Shown here: positions 61,056-64,000 of the stretch, one piece after another
Layout: every line of letters begins with the position of its first letter
Position numbering within the stretch: position 1 is the first letter of the stretch
From: Saccharomycopsis fibuligera x Saccharomycopsis cf. fibuligera
Lineage: Eukaryota > Ascomycota > Saccharomycetes > Ascoideales > Saccharomycopsidaceae
Direction of reading: 5' to 3'
NCBI GenBank assembly: GCA_001936135.1
Contig: CP012809.1
Span: forward strand, 2,157,501-2,221,500
DNA: 64,000 nt
Position numbers and translations under genes: made by a program
Notes under the pieces: generated by a model
What the model was told of the DNA's origin: nothing
Seen by the model: only the letters and a program-made list of their open reading frames with translations
Databases searched by the model: none

Positions 61056-62312
61056 ATGACATACTCAAACCAAGTAGTACTTTCCATCGCTAATTCAGAT
61101 TATCTCTACCAGGCTTTCGAACAGGCTTTTAAAAAACACCTTGCCAGTGTTCCTATATCAAACAATTTGGATGTAGTGAATGACAATACAGGTACAAATG
61201 ACAAGAACACAAGAATATTCCATTACGGGGACTATGAACAGCTAAACGTTGACAAAGTAATGATAGACCCAAATTACTTTGTCTGCTCTTATATTTACCG
61301 TAAGGCTCTCATAAGAAAGCATTACTTGGCACATACTATACAGTCTTACGTTGTCAAGCACCCAGATTCAATTTTAAGTAGGGCATTCCCCGAAACTTAT
61401 CAAATCGAGGTAGATTATGCAGAATTCCTCGATGACGCATTGGACGAGTGTTACGAACTCCGTGATGAAATCAATAGTGGTAAGAAGACTTGGATATTGA
61501 AGCCTAGTATGAGCGACAAGGGCCAAGGTATCAGGGTGTTCAAGACGTTGGACCAATTGCAAGCAATTTTTGATTCTTTCGAGAATGAAGAACCTCTGAC
61601 AGATGACGAAGCTGAAGATGGACAAACTGAAGGCATAACACTGTCTACTGGCGTTATAACTTCCCAGTTGAGACATTTTGTGGTTCAAGAGTATTTAACC
61701 AACCCATTACTTTTAAAAGCTTACAATAATAGAAAGTTCCACATAAGATGTTATGTGCTATGTTCTGGCGCTTTGAAAGTTTACGTATACAAAAGAATGT
61801 TGGCATTGTTTGCTGCCAATCCATATAACAAGGCTGCTATAGACGACTTGGAATCTCAGTTTAATAATTTGAACTTGAACGAACATTTAACTAATACTTG
61901 TCTACAAGGAGACAAAGCTATTTTCAATAATAGTGTATCTGAATTTGCCAAATTGGAAGGACTAAGTTATGAAGGCAAAGAAAAGATATTGAACCAAATA
62001 TATGATATTGTCAAAGAGCTTTATTGTGCAGGATTGAACGTTGACAGATTTAATTTCCAACCATTATCTAATGCTCTTGAGTTCTATGGTCTTGACTTTT
62101 TAGTTGATGAGAACCATAATGTCACACTTTTGGAAGTGAATGCATATCCTGATTTCAAGCAAACCGGAAAAGATCTCAAATCTCTTGTTTACGAGCTCAT
62201 AGACGGAACCGTCAACAAAGTTGTATCCCCATTTTTTGGCCAGGAAACGAAAAGTGATGAGTTTCTGGAAAACTTGGTGCAAGTCTTGGATCAACAAGTA
62301 AACGGATTTTAG
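61056..62312 (+). CDS. Tubulin-tyrosine-ligase-like ATP-grasp protein (Pby1 C-terminal homologue)
   Basis: 418 residues, a TTL domain of the ATP-grasp superfamily over nearly the whole length. The ATP-binding TWILKPSMSDKGQGIRVF is near residues 147-165. FVVQEYLTNPLLLKAYNNRKFHIRCYVL is near 207, and the metal-binding end FYGLDFLVDENHNVTLLEVNAYPDFKQTG is near 345-373, with Asp, Glu and Asn in the usual places. In S. cerevisiae this domain forms the C-terminal half of Pby1 (753 residues), which starts with a SurE-like phosphatase and localises to P-bodies. Here there is no SurE part, and the ATG lies only 345 bp from CCZ1. Target (tubulin or another protein) is unknown. Confidence 0.85.
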   Translation: MTYSNQVVLSIANSDYLYQAFEQAFKKHLASVPISNNLDVVNDNTGTNDKNTRIFHYGDYEQLNVDKVMIDPNYFVCSYIYRKALIRKHYLAHTIQSYVVKHPDSILSRAFPETYQIEVDYAEFLDDALDECYELRDEINSGKKTWILKPSMSDKGQGIRVFKTLDQLQAIFDSFENEEPLTDDEAEDGQTEGITLSTGVITSQLRHFVVQEYLTNPLLLKAYNNRKFHIRCYVLCSGALKVYVYKRMLALFAANPYNKAAIDDLESQFNNLNLNEHLTNTCLQGDKAIFNNSVSEFAKLEGLSYEGKEKILNQIYDIVKELYCAGLNVDRFNFQPLSNALEFYGLDFLVDENHNVTLLEVNAYPDFKQTGKDLKSLVYELIDGTVNKVVSPFFGQETKSDEFLENLVQVLDQQVNGF

Positions 62313-62440
62313 ATGCTATAAATGCCGATCACTTAGCTGTGCGATACTACTGCTTTTGCGATACTAATACTTTTTCAATCTACTATATGATTTTAAATGC
62401 ATAGAAAGAAAAAGAATCCTATATTTTTCAAAAAATTTCA

Positions 62441-63670
62441 TTATTTCTTTTTTTCAGCTGCTGGTGGCGCAGAAAGTTCACTATCGTAATCACCGTTCAT
62501 TTCTCTGCACCACTTGTATACCTGGTCCTTTAGCCTTTCAGCTCTAGTTAAACCCACTCTTATTCTTTGCAATGATCTGATGTACTCTTGGTTTCTCTGT
62601 AGCGTTATCTGCGTTATTTGCCTTATTTCATTGGCAATATGCGGATTTACACCATTGTTTGGATCTATTTCGAATTGTGGGAGGGCAAAAAATGGGTCGA
62701 CTTCTTGATAAGTATTATCAATATTTCTTGTAATTCTTTTATTTTCATTATTGTGCAACGCATTCATATAGTCTTCTGGTTTCATGTTATTTGTGCTACC
62801 ATTATCAGTGGTTGACTCTATTACCATGTCATTTTTGTGTCTTGGTAATTTATACTTCATCTCCTCCACCGTTTCACCATCCACTAGCTCATGGTCATAA
62901 TCAGGAAGTTGCATATTCTTCACTTTCAAAAATTTTGGATCTTCTCCAAGAAACAACTCCATTAAGCTTGACAAGGCATTAGAATTGTTTTGCTCATACT
63001 CAATCATATCGATAGCCTGGCTAGCTAAGTTTCTCAAGGAATCATCTTGGAATATCTTAGATATTGCAGGATGTGCTACCAGGTCAGGCGGTCTAGTAAT
63101 CGGAGCTAGTATTTTTTGAATATCAATATCTTTATACGGATCCTCGAGCACATAGTCATTTTCTTCAGCCTCTTCTTCAGCCTCCTCTTCTTCATCGTTC
63201 TCTTCTTTATTATCATCCTTTGAACAAATCTTTTTAGTAGGTTTATTGATTACATCCTCTGTCTTTCTTTTGCGTTCAATGAACTCTCTTTCTTCACCAT
63301 CCACAGCCACTATGCTAACTCTTGGAGCAGTAGCGTATCCATTTAACTGATCTCTGTGTATGAATGAGGAGCCAACTTTTAGTTTGTTGCCTCTGTTTGT
63401 TGTTTCACGTTCGATGTAGTCCGTTCCATCTATAGGTTCTAAAGTTTTGTTAGTATACAAAATTCTATTTTATCAAGATGAAATGACCCTAAAGTTATTT
63501 AAATACCAAAACTAAAGGTTATCACTTACCATCACCCTTTTTTACGAGTGCAGCTCTAAGAGCTCTGCGAGATGAGTTAGTATATGCATTCTTCGGAAAT
63601 TTAATAAACAAAGGTTCTCAGAACGTAAAAAGACGTACCTAATAGCACTTATTGTGTCCACATCACTCAT
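62441..63670 (-). CDS. RXT2: Rxt2, subunit of the Rpd3L histone deacetylase complex, three exons
   Basis: Exons complement(join(62441..63438,63530..63564,63639..63670)), 354 residues. The two small exons give MSDVDTISAIRALRAALVKKGDEPIDGTDY; the body continues with TTNRGNKLKVGSSFIHRDQLNGY, the conserved Rxt2 N-terminal motif. The second conserved block is RPPDLVAHPAISKIFQDDSLRNLASQAIDMIEYEQNNSNALSSLMELFLGEDP. Between them is an acidic stretch of Glu and Asp. Rxt2 belongs to the large Rpd3 complex that represses transcription at promoters. The reading fits only if both introns (74 and 91 nt) are removed; a single-exon model would start at 63,460 without a proper ATG-based N-terminus. Confidence 0.9.
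63439..63529 (-). other. RXT2 intron 2 (91 nt)
   Basis: Donor GTAAGT, TACTAAC branch (63,449-63,455 complement), acceptor TTTAG. Join G|AA gives Glu in GDEPIDG. Confidence 0.9.
63565..63638 (-). other. RXT2 intron 1 (74 nt)
   Basis: Donor GTACGT, TACTAAC branch (63,576-63,582 complement), acceptor GCAG. Join AG|A gives Arg in SAIRALRA. Confidence 0.88.
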
Positions 63671-64000
63671 AGTTAAATTATCTGGGCCTATTTTTTACGC
63701 TTGTTTTGTTTGTATGACTAAATATTGGGTTTACTGAATAGCAGTTAGTGTCTATCTCCACCTCTCTGGCTACAATAAGCAGGTACTTAAAAGCTGCGCA
63801 GCATCATCAACTTTTTGGTAAAACAAATTCTGAGGAAATTCCGCACGTGATGTATTTTGATTATATAATTCGATGTTCATTTTAATATTGCGGGTAATAG
63901 TGAAACGCGTCGCGCGACACGAAATACATTTTTCTCAAAATATGAATTAAAAAAAAAAAAGGACGCGCCGATATTTTTTTATAGCCTCTCAAAAATTTCG
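63671..64000. promoter_or_regulatory. Upstream region of RXT2
   Basis: 330 bp to the window edge. Contains GCACGTGA at 63,843-63,850, and ACGCGT (63,905-63,910) within a CG-rich palindromic patch (ACGCGTCGCGCGACAC). ACGCGT is the core of the MBF (MCB) G1/S element; relevance to RXT2 or to a gene outside the window is unknown. Confidence 0.5.

Overview
This window is nuclear DNA of a budding yeast (Saccharomycotina), most likely a member of the CUG-Ser (Candida/Debaryomyces) clade. The reasons are as follows. It has compact, mostly intron-poor genes whose introns use GTATGT-like donors and TACTAAC branch points. It carries a complex I assembly factor (NDUFAF2 family), which excludes Saccharomyces-type yeasts that lack complex I. 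CTG codons are almost absent from the conserved enzymes: I found one in roughly 2,270 codons of six genes, although CTT, CTC, CTA and TTG are used. Proteins below were read with the standard code; if CUG means Ser, a few residues change.

Layout. 1-7.9 kb: the 3' part of GUF1 (mitochondrial EF4/LepA), LOS1 (tRNA exportin, one intron) and SAE2/CtIP (DNA end resection). 8.1-11.2 kb is an accessory island: tRNA-Arg(UCU), two decayed LINE fragments on either side of tRNA-Glu(UUC), then relics of LTR elements. 11.2-22 kb: vacuolar protease PRB1, type II PI 4-kinase LSB6, the complex I assembly factor, a PLP gamma-family enzyme, the PX protein YPT35 and thioredoxin reductase TRR1. 23-32.5 kb: chromatin remodeller ISW2, a dead copy of UBA4, the clathrin adaptor GGA and BLOC-1 subunit CNL1. 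32.8-41.7 kb: SPC110, TRP4, septin CDC12 and cyclin-dependent kinase CDC28. 42-47 kb: a 2.6 kb repeat-rich intergenic region in front of a poly-Asn/poly-Gln C2H2 transcription factor. 48-64 kb: COQ6, a FIST-like protein, a large coiled-coil membrane protein with a weak resemblance to Mps2, a Bem1-like SH3-PX-PB1 scaffold, CCZ1, a tubulin-tyrosine-ligase-like protein and RXT2.

The genes do not form one pathway. Loose themes are membrane traffic (GGA, CNL1, CCZ1, YPT35, LSB6), cell-cycle and polarity machinery (CDC28, CDC12, SPC110, Bem1-like) and mitochondrial function (GUF1, COQ6, NDUFAF2 and possibly a second form of TRR1). I reconstructed eight introns, several creating small 5' exons that a single-exon reading misses (GGA, RXT2, ISW2, CDC12, LOS1, NDUFAF2). 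I saw no clearly new biological system. The observations most worth following are a probable non-AUG mitochondrial form of TRR1, the UBA4 pseudogene, LINE and LTR insertions clustered at tRNA genes, an Ala-to-Cys change in the APE motif of Cdc28, and a Bem1-like protein lacking the first SH3 domain.
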